Positions 7,495 through 15,045 of a DNA stretch of 34,605 bases are shown here, piece by piece. The stretch is from positions 1 through 34,605 of the forward strand of contig JAMOVU010000105.1 in NCBI GenBank assembly GCA_027067555.1, written 5' to 3'. This DNA comes from Candidatus Aminicenantota bacterium. GTDB taxonomy: Bacteria; Acidobacteriota; Aminicenantia; JAMOAD01. A program made the position numbers and the translations under genes. How positions within the stretch are numbered: position 1 is the stretch's first letter; every line of letters begins with the position of its first letter. Under the pieces are notes generated by a model that was given only the letters and a program-made list of their open reading frames with translations, was not told the origin of the DNA and made no database searches.

Positions 7495-9009
7495 TTATCC
7501 CTCCTTTTTATTTTTTATATCCCCAAAAAGCGGTTTTATTTCTTCCTCCGAAGGCGGAGGAGTCAAATAACTAACAACCACCAAAGCTAAAATTGATAAA
7601 ATTGCAGCAGGATAGATAATCGGAATCCCCCATGGGTCCCCATTGGGATTATTAATAGGTCTCATTATGGATGGCCAAATATACCCAGAAGCCTTTAAAA
7701 ATATTGCCACAACCGTACCAGTAATTATTGAAGCCAAACCTCCTGCCTTTGTAGCTCTTTTCCATGCAAGAGCTGCAATAAGCGCGGGCGTTATGGCAAC
7801 TCCGTAAATAGTATATGCAAAATAACTCATTTCCAGGACAGATGTCATTTTGGTAGCAAGGAGATATGCAATTATACCAAGAATAATAACCCATGCCTTT
7901 TGCAATAAAACCATCTTCTTTTGAGAAGCATTGGGATTTATAAATTTTTGATAAATATCTCTCATTATATTTGTTGTTGGAGAAAGGAGATAATTCATTC
8001 CAGTGGAAATAACCACAGCTGTAGCTGCTCCTAAAAGAAGAACACCTATCACAGGTGGTACCATTGTCTTTGCAGCAACAAGAATAATAGAAGCCGGGTC
8101 TATTCCTTCTTTACCTCCCGAAGAATTGAAAAGCTGAATTTTATCCCAAAACTTTGCACTTGCAAAAACAGCTATTACAATAACAACAGTCTCAACTACT
8201 ACTGTTCCAATTATCCATAAGCTAACAGCCTTTTTAGCATCTTTTGGAGTTTTTGCACTGTAAAATTTTTGATACATACTCTGAACACCCAATAGCAATA
8301 GCAAAGTAGCAAGAAAATAACTTCCTGCCTTTAAAAGAGGATGCGCCCCAAATTGTGAGTTTATTATAGTAAAGTTTTCAGGAGGTAAAACCTTTCTTAT
8401 ATGCTCCCAACCTCCAGCTGCTGCCATTACAAAGGGAGTCGCTAAAATTGTTGAAAGTAAGATAATTATGCCATTTGGTAAATCAGTGTATGCAACTGCA
8501 AGCATTCCAGCCGCTGCTGTAAATATAACAACAAAAAGGGCGGCCAAAAATTGTCCTTCACCAACACTTACTTTACCATCGGTAATTACATTTAAAATAT
8601 ATCCCCCGGCTCTGAATTGATAACTTACTATGGCGGTAAAGCTTATGATCAAAGCTATTGCTCCAAAAATCCTTGCAAAGCTGCCATACCTTACTTCCAA
8701 AATATCACCTATTGTATATTGGCCAAAAGTCCTTATTTTTGCTGCTAAAAAATAAATTATTAAAATTCCGACCCAGGCACCGGCCGGAAGCCACAGAGAA
8801 CTCCATCCTGCTTTTGCAGCATATTCGGCTCCTGCAATAAATGTTCCGGAACCTATCCATGTGCATATAAGAGTAAAAACCATTACATAAACATTTAAAG
8901 ATCTACCTGCGACCATAAAATCTTCCTGACTTTTAACTTTCTTTGCTCTGAGAAAATTAAAAATCAGAAGAATCAAAAAGTATGCTAAAATCAGATAAAG
9001 ATACCACAT
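7495..9009 (-). CDS. Sodium:solute symporter (SSS family)
   Basis: A 504-residue integral membrane protein with about 13 hydrophobic helices. The SSS signature appears as FMVAGRSLNVYVM (31-43) followed by TWIGSGTFIAGAEYAAKAGW (50-69), then ADLPNG-type and YLLSPTTNIMRDIY segments. SSS proteins couple Na+ entry to uptake of sugars, amino acids, organic acids or vitamins; the substrate cannot be read from sequence. The AAGGAGG Shine-Dalgarno at 9014-9020 supports ATG 9009. It heads the symporter-pfkA-HDOD operon and diverges from feoA. Adjacency to phosphofructokinase hints at carbon uptake, as inference only. Confidence 0.9.
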   Translation of the reverse strand: MWYLYLILAYFLILLIFNFLRAKKVKSQEDFMVAGRSLNVYVMVFTLICTWIGSGTFIAGAEYAAKAGWSSLWLPAGAWVGILIIYFLAAKIRTFGQYTIGDILEVRYGSFARIFGAIALIISFTAIVSYQFRAGGYILNVITDGKVSVGEGQFLAALFVVIFTAAAGMLAVAYTDLPNGIIILLSTILATPFVMAAAGGWEHIRKVLPPENFTIINSQFGAHPLLKAGSYFLATLLLLLGVQSMYQKFYSAKTPKDAKKAVSLWIIGTVVVETVVIVIAVFASAKFWDKIQLFNSSGGKEGIDPASIILVAAKTMVPPVIGVLLLGAATAVVISTGMNYLLSPTTNIMRDIYQKFINPNASQKKMVLLQKAWVIILGIIAYLLATKMTSVLEMSYFAYTIYGVAITPALIAALAWKRATKAGGLASIITGTVVAIFLKASGYIWPSIMRPINNPNGDPWGIPIIYPAAILSILALVVVSYLTPPPSEEEIKPLFGDIKNKKEG

Positions 9010-9036
9010 CTTTCCTCCTTAACTATTAATATTTAA

Positions 9037-9063
9037 ATTATATCTAATCAAAAAAAAAGTCAA
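9037..9063 (-). promoter_or_regulatory. Candidate promoter for the symporter operon
   Basis: Minus-strand TATAAT at 9042-9037 with TTGACT at 9063-9058; the spacer is 15 bp, shorter than ideal. The leader to ATG 9009 would be about 21 bases and contains the Shine-Dalgarno. The -35 abuts the inverted repeat at 9065-9084. Confidence 0.45.
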
Positions 9064-9064
9064 T

Positions 9065-9084
9065 AGGTTAAAGAGAATTAACCT
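9065..9084. promoter_or_regulatory. Inverted repeat, possible operator between the symporter and feo promoters
   Basis: AGGTTAA (9065-9071) and TTAACCT (9078-9084) form a perfect 7-bp inverted repeat around a 6-base centre. It touches the candidate -35 of the symporter promoter and lies 20 bases upstream of the feoA -35. The half-site resembles the AGGTTA arm of DtxR/IdeR boxes, but the arm spacing is five bases wider than that consensus. Confidence 0.4.
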
Positions 9085-9104
9085 TTCAAACGGAAAAGAA
9101 GAGA

Positions 9105-9133
9105 TTGACAATCAATTATAGTTCATATATAAT
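9105..9133 (+). promoter_or_regulatory. Full-consensus sigma-70 promoter for feoAB
   Basis: TTGACA 9105-9110, exactly 17 bp, TATAAT 9128-9133: a complete consensus match. The predicted start near 9140 would give a leader of only about nine bases, beginning inside the GAGG at 9139-9142. Such strength suggests a repressor controls it. Confidence 0.8.
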
Positions 9134-9148
9134 CTTACGAGGTAAAAT

Positions 9149-9379
9149 ATGACACTAATAAACGCTAAACCAAATAAAACTTACATAATAATAGGTTTTA
9201 ACGGAGGGCCAAACCTGATTCAAAGACTTTATTCCATGGGACTTTATCCCGGGGCAAGAATTCAAATTGTTAGTGTAGCTCCACTTAGAGGCCCACTTAT
9301 GGTAAAAAATATTGATAATGGAATTCAAATAGCTCTGGGACGGGGGATTGTAAGCAAGATAATTGTCACAGAGGCATAA
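9149..9379 (+). CDS. feoA: FeoA, ferrous iron transport accessory protein
   Basis: A 76-residue single SH3-like FeoA domain: LIQRLYSMGLYPGARIQIVS in the middle matches the family's (R)L..MGL.PG..(I/V)(E/Q)(V)(I/V) core, followed by GPLMVK and IALGRGIVSKIIV. FeoA is a cytoplasmic protein required for FeoB activity. It is followed by feoB after two bases. ACGAGG at 9137-9142 precedes ATG 9149. Confidence 0.92.
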   Translation: MTLINAKPNKTYIIIGFNGGPNLIQRLYSMGLYPGARIQIVSVAPLRGPLMVKNIDNGIQIALGRGIVSKIIVTEA

Positions 9380-9381
9380 AA

Positions 9382-11289
9382 ATGAAAAGGGTTGCTCTCA
9401 TCGGTCAGCCTAATTGCGGAAAATCAGCTCTTTTTAATGCAATAGCAGGATATAAGGCAAATTCATCCCACTTTCCGGGAACAACGGTTGAAATTTTAAC
9501 GAGTGAGGTCATTTATAAAGATGAAACTTTTGAATTGGTAGACCTTCCCGGCTCATATTCACTTTCTCCCTTTGACAAAGCAGAAGAAGTTAACACTTTA
9601 TTCATTTTAAAAGAAAATTTCGATCTTATAATCAATGTAATTGATGCATCCATTTTAAACAGATCTCTTGAACTTACCATAGAAATACTTGATATAGGGA
9701 AACCCACAATTGTCGTACTTAATATGATGGATGAAGCAAAAAAAAAGGGGATAAAAATTGATATTGAGAAGCTATCATCCATTCTCGGTGTGCCGGTAAT
9801 TCCAACCATTGCTCTTTATGGAGAAGGAGTTGATAATCTTCTGAATAATGTTATAAAAATTTTAAAAAACCCAAGAAACGCCAAGCCTATTACTCTTAAT
9901 TCAACCATTGAAGCAATCGTAAATAAATTATCCTCTTATTTCAAAGAGAGAGAAGAAAAAAGATTCATTGCTTTTAAAGGAATAGAATGGCCTGAATTAA
10001 AAAATCATATTAAAATTCCCAGGGAGTTTTTTGTTGAGATAGAAAGGATAAATGAAGAAATAGAAAAAATTTACGGAAAAGATATTAAGGAATTTATTTT
10101 TTCGGAAAGGCATCATCTCTCTATGAAAATTGCGGAGGAAGTGGTAAAAATAAGTCACACAATAGAAAAAACAATGGAAGAAAAGATAGACAAAATACTG
10201 TACCATCCATTTTGGGGCTATATAATCTTCCTGCTTTCTTTTATATTGGTGCTTCTTCTTATATTTAAAATAGGAGGTTTTCTTGAGGAAATATTTGTTT
10301 ATCCTTTTGATATTTTGTCCGCAAAATTCCAAACAATAAAGGCAGCAAAAATAATTAAACCTTTTATAAATGGGACACTGGAAGGAACAATGGGAGCCAT
10401 AGGGGTAATTATACCTTTTATGGTCCCGGTTATTTTCTTTATATCCCTTTTTGAGGAAACCGGTTTTCTTGCAAGGTCAGCTTTTCTTTTTGATAGCTTT
10501 ATGCATAAAATAGGATTACATGGCAAATCAATTCCCCCTCTAATAATGGGATTTGGCTGTAATGTCCCCGCAATCTCAGCCACAAGAATCATTGAAAGTG
10601 AAAGGGATAGAATAATAACAGCTCTTTTGATTCCATTTATTCCATGCTCCGCAAGAACAATTATCATATCCGCTCTTGTAAGTAAGTTCTTAGGAGTATG
10701 GTGGGCACTTTTTATTTATCTAATTTCCATAGTAATAGCAATAATAATAAGTCTTATAGCCTCAAAATTAATAAAATACCCTGCACCCGGTTTAATAATG
10801 GAGATCCCCGGTTTCAAAATCCCAAGTATGAAAAACGTACTTATTAAAACCTGGCTTCAATTAAAACCTTTTTTATTTTATGCTGTACCGATTTTAATTT
10901 TAGGTAGCATATTTATAGAATATTTTAAGTTATACGGAGCGGAAAGTATCATAAATGGAATCTTGAGACCTATAACCTATGTGTTAAATCTTCCTTCCCA
11001 AACAGGATTCACCCTCATTTTCGGATTTCTAAGAAAGGAGTTAGCACTTTTAATGTTAGGGCAATCACTCGGAGTTAAAATAACGGAAATCACTTCAGTT
11101 CTCACACCTTTACAAATCCTATCATTTACAATCTTCACGACTCTTTATGTACCATGTTTAGCCACATTGCTTATTCTTAAAAAAGAATTCAATGGCAAGA
11201 TTGCAACAATCTCTTTAATTTTAAATGTGACGGTAGCTCTTCTGGTAACCACCCTAATAATACAAATACTAAAAATTACAGGAATCTAA
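9382..11289 (+). CDS. feoB: FeoB, GTPase-coupled ferrous iron transporter
   Basis: A 635-residue Fe(II) transporter. The N-terminal G domain has G1 GQPNCGKS (8-15), G2 GTTVE (about 33-37), G3 DLPG (about 54-57) and G4 NMMDEAK. A helical linker (residues 170-265) follows, then about nine membrane helices with gate motifs, including GFGCNVPA (about 389-396) with the conserved cysteine and IPCSARTIIIS near 427. FeoB is often 700-770 residues, so this is a compact form without an extended C-terminus; no FeoC is present. GAGG with a 7-base spacer supports ATG 9382. The stop overlaps the next start (TAATG), tying the NusG-like gene to this operon. Confidence 0.95.
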   Translation: MKRVALIGQPNCGKSALFNAIAGYKANSSHFPGTTVEILTSEVIYKDETFELVDLPGSYSLSPFDKAEEVNTLFILKENFDLIINVIDASILNRSLELTIEILDIGKPTIVVLNMMDEAKKKGIKIDIEKLSSILGVPVIPTIALYGEGVDNLLNNVIKILKNPRNAKPITLNSTIEAIVNKLSSYFKEREEKRFIAFKGIEWPELKNHIKIPREFFVEIERINEEIEKIYGKDIKEFIFSERHHLSMKIAEEVVKISHTIEKTMEEKIDKILYHPFWGYIIFLLSFILVLLLIFKIGGFLEEIFVYPFDILSAKFQTIKAAKIIKPFINGTLEGTMGAIGVIIPFMVPVIFFISLFEETGFLARSAFLFDSFMHKIGLHGKSIPPLIMGFGCNVPAISATRIIESERDRIITALLIPFIPCSARTIIISALVSKFLGVWWALFIYLISIVIAIIISLIASKLIKYPAPGLIMEIPGFKIPSMKNVLIKTWLQLKPFLFYAVPILILGSIFIEYFKLYGAESIINGILRPITYVLNLPSQTGFTLIFGFLRKELALLMLGQSLGVKITEITSVLTPLQILSFTIFTTLYVPCLATLLILKKEFNGKIATISLILNVTVALLVTTLIIQILKITGI

Positions 11290-11762
11290 TGAAAGAATGG
11301 TATCTGATAATTACAAAACCTCAAAAAGAATTTTTTGTTGAAAAAGCTTTAAAAGAAAATTTAAAAGATCTTGAGGTTTATTGTCCCAAAAGATTAAAGA
11401 AAGGCAAACTAAAATCCTTTTTCCCGAACTATCTTTTTGTGAAATTTGATAAAGATAAATACTTCCATACAATCAAATACACAATGGGAGTTAAAAGTAT
11501 TTTCATGGTGGATGGAGAGCCGATCAAAGTTCCCGAAGAAATAATAAAAAAAATAAGAGAAAATGAAGAAAATGGAGTAGTAAAAATTAGAAGACATAGC
11601 GGACTTTTGAAAAAAGGAGATAGGGTCAGAATAGAAGAAGGGGCATTGGAAGGTATTGAAGGGATTTTTCACTCTGAGTTAAAAGATTCGGAAAGAATAA
11701 GAATTTTGGTTTCCTCTATTTTAGTAATTACCCAGAAAGAAAAAATCTCCAAAATAGGATAA
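11289..11762 (+). CDS. Specialised NusG paralogue (RfaH/UpxY/LoaP-like antiterminator)
   Basis: A 157-residue two-domain NusG-family protein. The NGN domain (1-95) begins WYLIITKPQKEFFVEKAL and contains FFPNYLFVKF and a GVKSIFMVDGEPIKVP segment; the KOW domain (about 105-155) has GLLKKGDRVRIEEGALEGIEG. Such paralogues bind RNA polymerase and suppress pausing or termination in selected long operons. General NusG is usually longer and sits by secE/rplK, neither of which is here. Its ATG overlaps the feoB stop, an unusual neighbour because most specialised paralogues head capsule or natural-product operons. Its target could be elsewhere or in the nearby long exported-protein operon. Confidence 0.82.
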   Translation: MKEWYLIITKPQKEFFVEKALKENLKDLEVYCPKRLKKGKLKSFFPNYLFVKFDKDKYFHTIKYTMGVKSIFMVDGEPIKVPEEIIKKIRENEENGVVKIRRHSGLLKKGDRVRIEEGALEGIEGIFHSELKDSERIRILVSSILVITQKEKISKIG

Positions 11763-11776
11763 ATTCACAATTATAT

Positions 11777-13159
11777 TTACTTAAAAGGATAATTAATCCC
11801 TAATTGATTAATTTTGTATCTAAGTACCCTCTCACTTATTCCCAAAAGCCTTGCTGCTTTTGTTTTCACTCCTCCGGATTTTTCAAGAGCTTTTAAAATT
11901 AGTTTTTTTTCTATTTTTTCTATAACAAGAGGTAAAGGCTCTTCAAGAGTATCAAAATTTTCAAAATCATCGCTGTCATTCACAGCAAGAAAAGAAGCTA
12001 TATCTTCCTTTTCTATAACACCTGTTTCATTTAAAACAACCCCTCTTTCTATAATATTTTCAAGCTCCCTTATATTCCCCGGGAAATTATATCTATTCAG
12101 AAGCTTAATAACATCTCTGCTTACACCTTTGATGTTTTTATTTTCCCTTTCATTAAATTTTTTAATAAAATAATCAACCAAATATGGTATCTCCTCCTTT
12201 CTTTCTCTCAAAGGAGGAACTTCAATTTTTATAACATTAAGTCTGTAATAAAAATCATCTCTGAATTTCTTTTCTTTTACTAATTTTTCAAGATTTTTAT
12301 TCGTTGCAGCAATAATTCGTACATCTGTTTCTATAGGAGTCGAAGAGCCGAGTCTTGTAACTTTTTTGTCCTGAATCACCCTTAATAGTTTTGCCTGAGT
12401 AACCAAAGGGATTTCAGCTATTTCATCCAGAAATAAAGTACCTCCATTGGCGGCTTCAAATTTCCCTTTTATTCTTCTGTCTGCTCCGGTATAAGCCCCT
12501 CTTTCAGCACCAAAAAGCTCTGACTCTATCAATGTTTCCGGAATTGCGGAAATATTAACCTTTATAAAAGGCTGGTTCGCTCTATCTGAAGAATAATGAA
12601 TTATTTCCGCAATCTTCTCCTTTCCTGTACCGGTTTCTCCTATTATAAGAACATTAGCATTACTCTTTGCAACCTTAATTGCCATTTTAACTATATTCTC
12701 CATCAGAGGAGATTTATAGACAAAATTATCAATATTAAAGCTACTTTCCCCCACTCTTTCTCTTAATTCCTTTAATTCTCTCTTTATCTCCATAAATTCA
12801 ACAGCCTTTTTTATTCTAACTATAAGCTCATCTTTTTTTATGGGTTTTTGCAGGAAATCAAAAGCACCTGCCTTCATTGCTTGAACAGCTAATTCAACAT
12901 CACCATAAGCAGTTACAAGAATCATTTGAATAAAAGGATATCTTTTCTTAATCGCTTTTAATATTTCTATCCCATTTGTCTCTTTTAATCTATAATCCAC
13001 TATCAAAACATCAAAAAAATCTGATTCCAAAGACTCAAAAAGCTCTTCTGAAGTTGAGAATGTTTTAACATTAAAGCCAGAAAGGCTTAAAATATCTTTT
13101 AAAAGCTCCCGCTGAAGCTTTTCATCTTCAATGATTCCAACTTTTATACTCCTACTCAT
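11777..13159 (-). CDS. NtrC-family sigma-54-dependent response regulator
   Basis: A 460-residue three-domain activator. Receiver (5-120): acidic pair Glu11/Asp12, phospho-acceptor Asp55 (VLIVDYR), and Lys in FLQKPI. AAA+ domain (about 140-375): Walker A GETGTGKE, an ELFGAERGAYTGA loop (the sigma-54-contacting GAFTGA with Tyr for Phe, a natural variant), Walker B GTLFLDEIAEI and RIIAATNKNL. The C-terminal Fis-type helix-turn-helix includes KAARLLGISERVLRYKI. An SD (GGAAGG) precedes ATG 13159. It follows the kinase by 16 bases and is the obvious candidate to act at the sigma-54-like element at 14995-15010. The gene ends 14 bases from the convergent NusG-like gene. Confidence 0.95.
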   Translation of the reverse strand: MSRSIKVGIIEDEKLQRELLKDILSLSGFNVKTFSTSEELFESLESDFFDVLIVDYRLKETNGIEILKAIKKRYPFIQMILVTAYGDVELAVQAMKAGAFDFLQKPIKKDELIVRIKKAVEFMEIKRELKELRERVGESSFNIDNFVYKSPLMENIVKMAIKVAKSNANVLIIGETGTGKEKIAEIIHYSSDRANQPFIKVNISAIPETLIESELFGAERGAYTGADRRIKGKFEAANGGTLFLDEIAEIPLVTQAKLLRVIQDKKVTRLGSSTPIETDVRIIAATNKNLEKLVKEKKFRDDFYYRLNVIKIEVPPLRERKEEIPYLVDYFIKKFNERENKNIKGVSRDVIKLLNRYNFPGNIRELENIIERGVVLNETGVIEKEDIASFLAVNDSDDFENFDTLEEPLPLVIEKIEKKLILKALEKSGGVKTKAARLLGISERVLRYKINQLGINYPFK

Positions 13160-13175
13160 TCTTCACCTTCCTCTT

Positions 13176-14438
13176 TCAAACTTTCAAAATAATCATATCT
13201 CCTAACTCATAGGAGAAATGTTCTATTTTCCACCTGTGAAACTCCACTATTTTTTTAACAAGAAAAGCAGTATCCTCTACTCCCTTAGTTCCGATCTTTT
13301 CCAATTTCTCGTCGGTATCCATATGAATCACTTCGAAGAATTTAGTCTTACCACTTCCTTTAATTGTAATTTCCCTTTTATCAGAATCAATCACGATAGA
13401 AACAAACCCATTCTTTCCGGCCCCTTCACAAAATCCTTTTATCAAATAATAAAAAAGAATTGATAATAACTCTTGATCCCCTTCAACAACGAGATTTTCT
13501 CCGTTTTCCTTTAAGCTTAAATTGACCTGATATTCTCTTTCTAAATTATTAAGGAGGGAAAAAATCAGGATGTTCAAATCAACGCTTTCTTTGGCCTGAG
13601 AAATATTATTATTTCCATCTCCCGCCTCTTTCTTTATTAGCATTTCAAAGCTACGGGTAAATCTCTTTATTCTCTCAATCTCCTCTCCTCCTCTCTTAAT
13701 TAATTCCTGAACTTTTTCACTTTCCTTTTCCACCCCTAACTTTTCAAAAATAAGATAAAGGGTATTTAAAGGATTTCTCAACTCATGGGAAAGAGCCATA
13801 GAAAGAACAGAGAGGGTTTTAAAAATCTTTTTTTCCCTTCTTTCCTTCTCTATAATTTTTTCTCTCTCTACCACAGAAGTATTGTACTCCATAATTTTAA
13901 TATAGTATAAAAATAAAAAAACAGCAATTAAAATATTAAAAATAACTAATATTCTAATATGCATTCTTTTTAACATAGCCGAATATTCCTGCATAAAACC
14001 AACGGTAAAAATGACTTCTTTTCCCTCAACAACCCCTTTAACATTTAATTCATATACTCTACCTACCGGTGTTTTTAAAACTCTAACCGATAACTCTTTT
14101 TTAGGAGAAAACCCAAAAATAGGTAAAAATCCTTCATATTTTGATTCCCAGCTCCACAAATCTTCTTTATTTATTCTAAAAGCATAATATATTACATCTT
14201 TAGATCCATAAAGCTCTTTAACAATACCATCCTTTAAAAGCTCCAATTCTTTAAAACTTTTTTGTTTTGAGAGCTCCATCTTAAAAAAAGAGCCTAAAAA
14301 ATTTAATTTTTCAAAATACCCCTTTTCAAGATTGTTTTTCAAAAAACTTTGATTCATAAAAAACAAAAGTACTGAAGCAATTATAAAAATGGTAAGAGGA
14401 AGTATATAAAAATACAGCAAAAGTTTCCTATTTCCCAT
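13176..14438 (-). CDS. Membrane histidine kinase with eroded ATP-binding domain
   Basis: A 420-residue sensor kinase paired with the downstream regulator. Helix 1 (about 8-28), an extracytoplasmic sensor of about 130 residues, helix 2 (about 160-182), a coiled linker, then a DHp domain with an intact H-box ALSHELRNPLNTLYLIF; His218 is the phospho-site. The catalytic domain keeps the overall layout (EGDQELLSILFYYLI; FLVKKIVEFHRWKIEHFS), but its signature residues are absent: the N-box asparagines are replaced (YYLIKGFCEG), the G1 DxGxG reads KGSGK, and G2 GTGLGL reads TKGVEDT. It may not bind ATP in the usual way. It lies seven bases after the small secreted gene. Confidence 0.88.
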   Translation of the reverse strand: MGNRKLLLYFYILPLTIFIIASVLLFFMNQSFLKNNLEKGYFEKLNFLGSFFKMELSKQKSFKELELLKDGIVKELYGSKDVIYYAFRINKEDLWSWESKYEGFLPIFGFSPKKELSVRVLKTPVGRVYELNVKGVVEGKEVIFTVGFMQEYSAMLKRMHIRILVIFNILIAVFLFLYYIKIMEYNTSVVEREKIIEKERREKKIFKTLSVLSMALSHELRNPLNTLYLIFEKLGVEKESEKVQELIKRGGEEIERIKRFTRSFEMLIKKEAGDGNNNISQAKESVDLNILIFSLLNNLEREYQVNLSLKENGENLVVEGDQELLSILFYYLIKGFCEGAGKNGFVSIVIDSDKREITIKGSGKTKFFEVIHMDTDEKLEKIGTKGVEDTAFLVKKIVEFHRWKIEHFSYELGDMIILKV

Positions 14439-14445
14439 TATTTTT

Positions 14446-14826
14446 CTATTTAACCCTCCATAAAGGAAATCCCTGCTTGGTTCTCAATTCAACAGAATAT
14501 CCTCCTATTGAAATTTTTCTAACTACTATCCAGTTCTCCTTAGCAAGAGAACCCAAAACATGGATTTTTAAATTTGGTTTAACCCTTTCAAAAAACTCCT
14601 CTTTTAAAAACCATCTCGGAGAAATTTCAAGGATAAAAATTTTATTTCCCACTTCCGATTTTGCTGTTATCAAAACAAAATCCTTCTCTCCGTACATAGA
14701 AATATTTGACAAAGAAAGGACTACAAGTTTAGTCTCAATTTCTTTCACAGGATTATACAATGTGGCATTAATATTTGTAAAAAAAAGATTAAAAAATAAA
14801 AACAAAAAAGCTATTAATTTTTTCAT
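14446..14826 (-). CDS. Small secreted protein of unknown function, possibly OB-fold
   Basis: A 126-residue protein with a clear signal peptide (MKKLIAFLFLFFNLFFTN, cleavage after about 21). The mature part of about 100 residues is strand-rich: ITAKSEVGNKIFILEISPRW, FLKEEFFERVKPNLKIHVLG, ENWIVVRKISIGGYSVELR and GFPLWR. The order (product strand, helix with a KPGD-like turn, then a strand ending in LR..G.PLW) resembles small periplasmic OB-fold proteins, but I cannot name a family. As first gene of the operon with the kinase and regulator, it could be a periplasmic ligand or input protein for the kinase. No Shine-Dalgarno is obvious before ATG 14826. Confidence 0.7.
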   Translation of the reverse strand: MKKLIAFLFLFFNLFFTNINATLYNPVKEIETKLVVLSLSNISMYGEKDFVLITAKSEVGNKIFILEISPRWFLKEEFFERVKPNLKIHVLGSLAKENWIVVRKISIGGYSVELRTKQGFPLWRVK

Positions 14827-14855
14827 GGAAATTAATATTAAATTTTCATACCAAA

Positions 14856-14874
14856 TTAAAAGCTTAGCTTTTAA
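14856..14874. promoter_or_regulatory. 19-bp perfect palindrome in the divergent control region
   Basis: TTAAAAGCT, a single T, then AGCTTTTAA: nine-base arms. It lies 30 bases upstream of the minus-strand secreted gene and about 170 upstream of the plus-strand barrel gene. It is suited to a dimeric regulator; the bound protein is unknown. Confidence 0.5.
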
Positions 14875-14904
14875 AGAAAATCACACCTTTACCTTTAAAG
14901 AAAA
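14870..14904 (+). repeat. Pair of 11-bp direct repeats, 24 bases apart
   Basis: TTTAAAGAAAA occurs at 14870-14880 and again at 14894-14904. The first copy overlaps the end of the palindrome at 14856-14874. They may be part of the same control region; low sequence complexity makes coincidence possible. Confidence 0.4.
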
Positions 14905-14906
14905 GG

Positions 14907-14942
14907 CGACATATTTGTCGACATCTAACCTTTTTTTGTCGA
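14907..14942. promoter_or_regulatory. TTTGTCGA repeats, candidate enhancer sites for the NtrC-type regulator
   Basis: CGACA-TATT-TGTCG (14907-14920) is a perfect inverted repeat, overlapped by the palindrome TGTCGACA (14916-14923). TTTGTCGA at 14914-14921 recurs at 14935-14942, a 21-bp period (two helical turns), so both copies face the same side of the helix. The cluster is 75-115 bases before a start predicted from the sigma-54-like element, the usual place for NtrC-type enhancers. Confidence 0.55.
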
Positions 14943-14994
14943 ACCATCTCTTTCTCAGAATTCCAATATTGTTCAAACAGTAGTTCTTTTTAAC

Positions 14995-15010
14995 TGGCAT
15001 ATTTATTGAA
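14995..15010 (+). promoter_or_regulatory. Sigma-54-like -24/-12 element before the exported-protein operon
   Basis: TGGCATATTTATTGAA places GG (14996-14997) and GA (15008-15009) ten bases apart, as in the sigma-54 consensus TGGCAC-N5-TTGC, with the -12 C replaced by A. The predicted start is near 15020, with the GGAG ribosome site at 15036-15039. A weak sigma-70 reading (TTGAAT 15006-15011, TAAATA 15028-15033) is an alternative. Confidence 0.45.
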
Positions 15011-15045
15011 TGATATTTTTTACTATTTAAATAGTGGAGAGAAGA

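Noticed and set aside
9065-9084. Canonical DtxR/IdeR box
   Set aside because: The arms match AGGTTA/TAACCT but are eight bases apart instead of three, so it was listed only as an unassigned operator.
14477-14983. 168-codon plus-strand frame opposite the small secreted gene
   Set aside because: It is antisense to a gene with a clear signal peptide and covers the repeat-rich control region; it has no domain or SD.
15034-15045. GTG start for the barrel protein
   Set aside because: The only ribosome-binding sequence (GGAG 15036-15039) lies downstream of the GTG and is correctly spaced for ATG 15046, which also gives a proper signal peptide.
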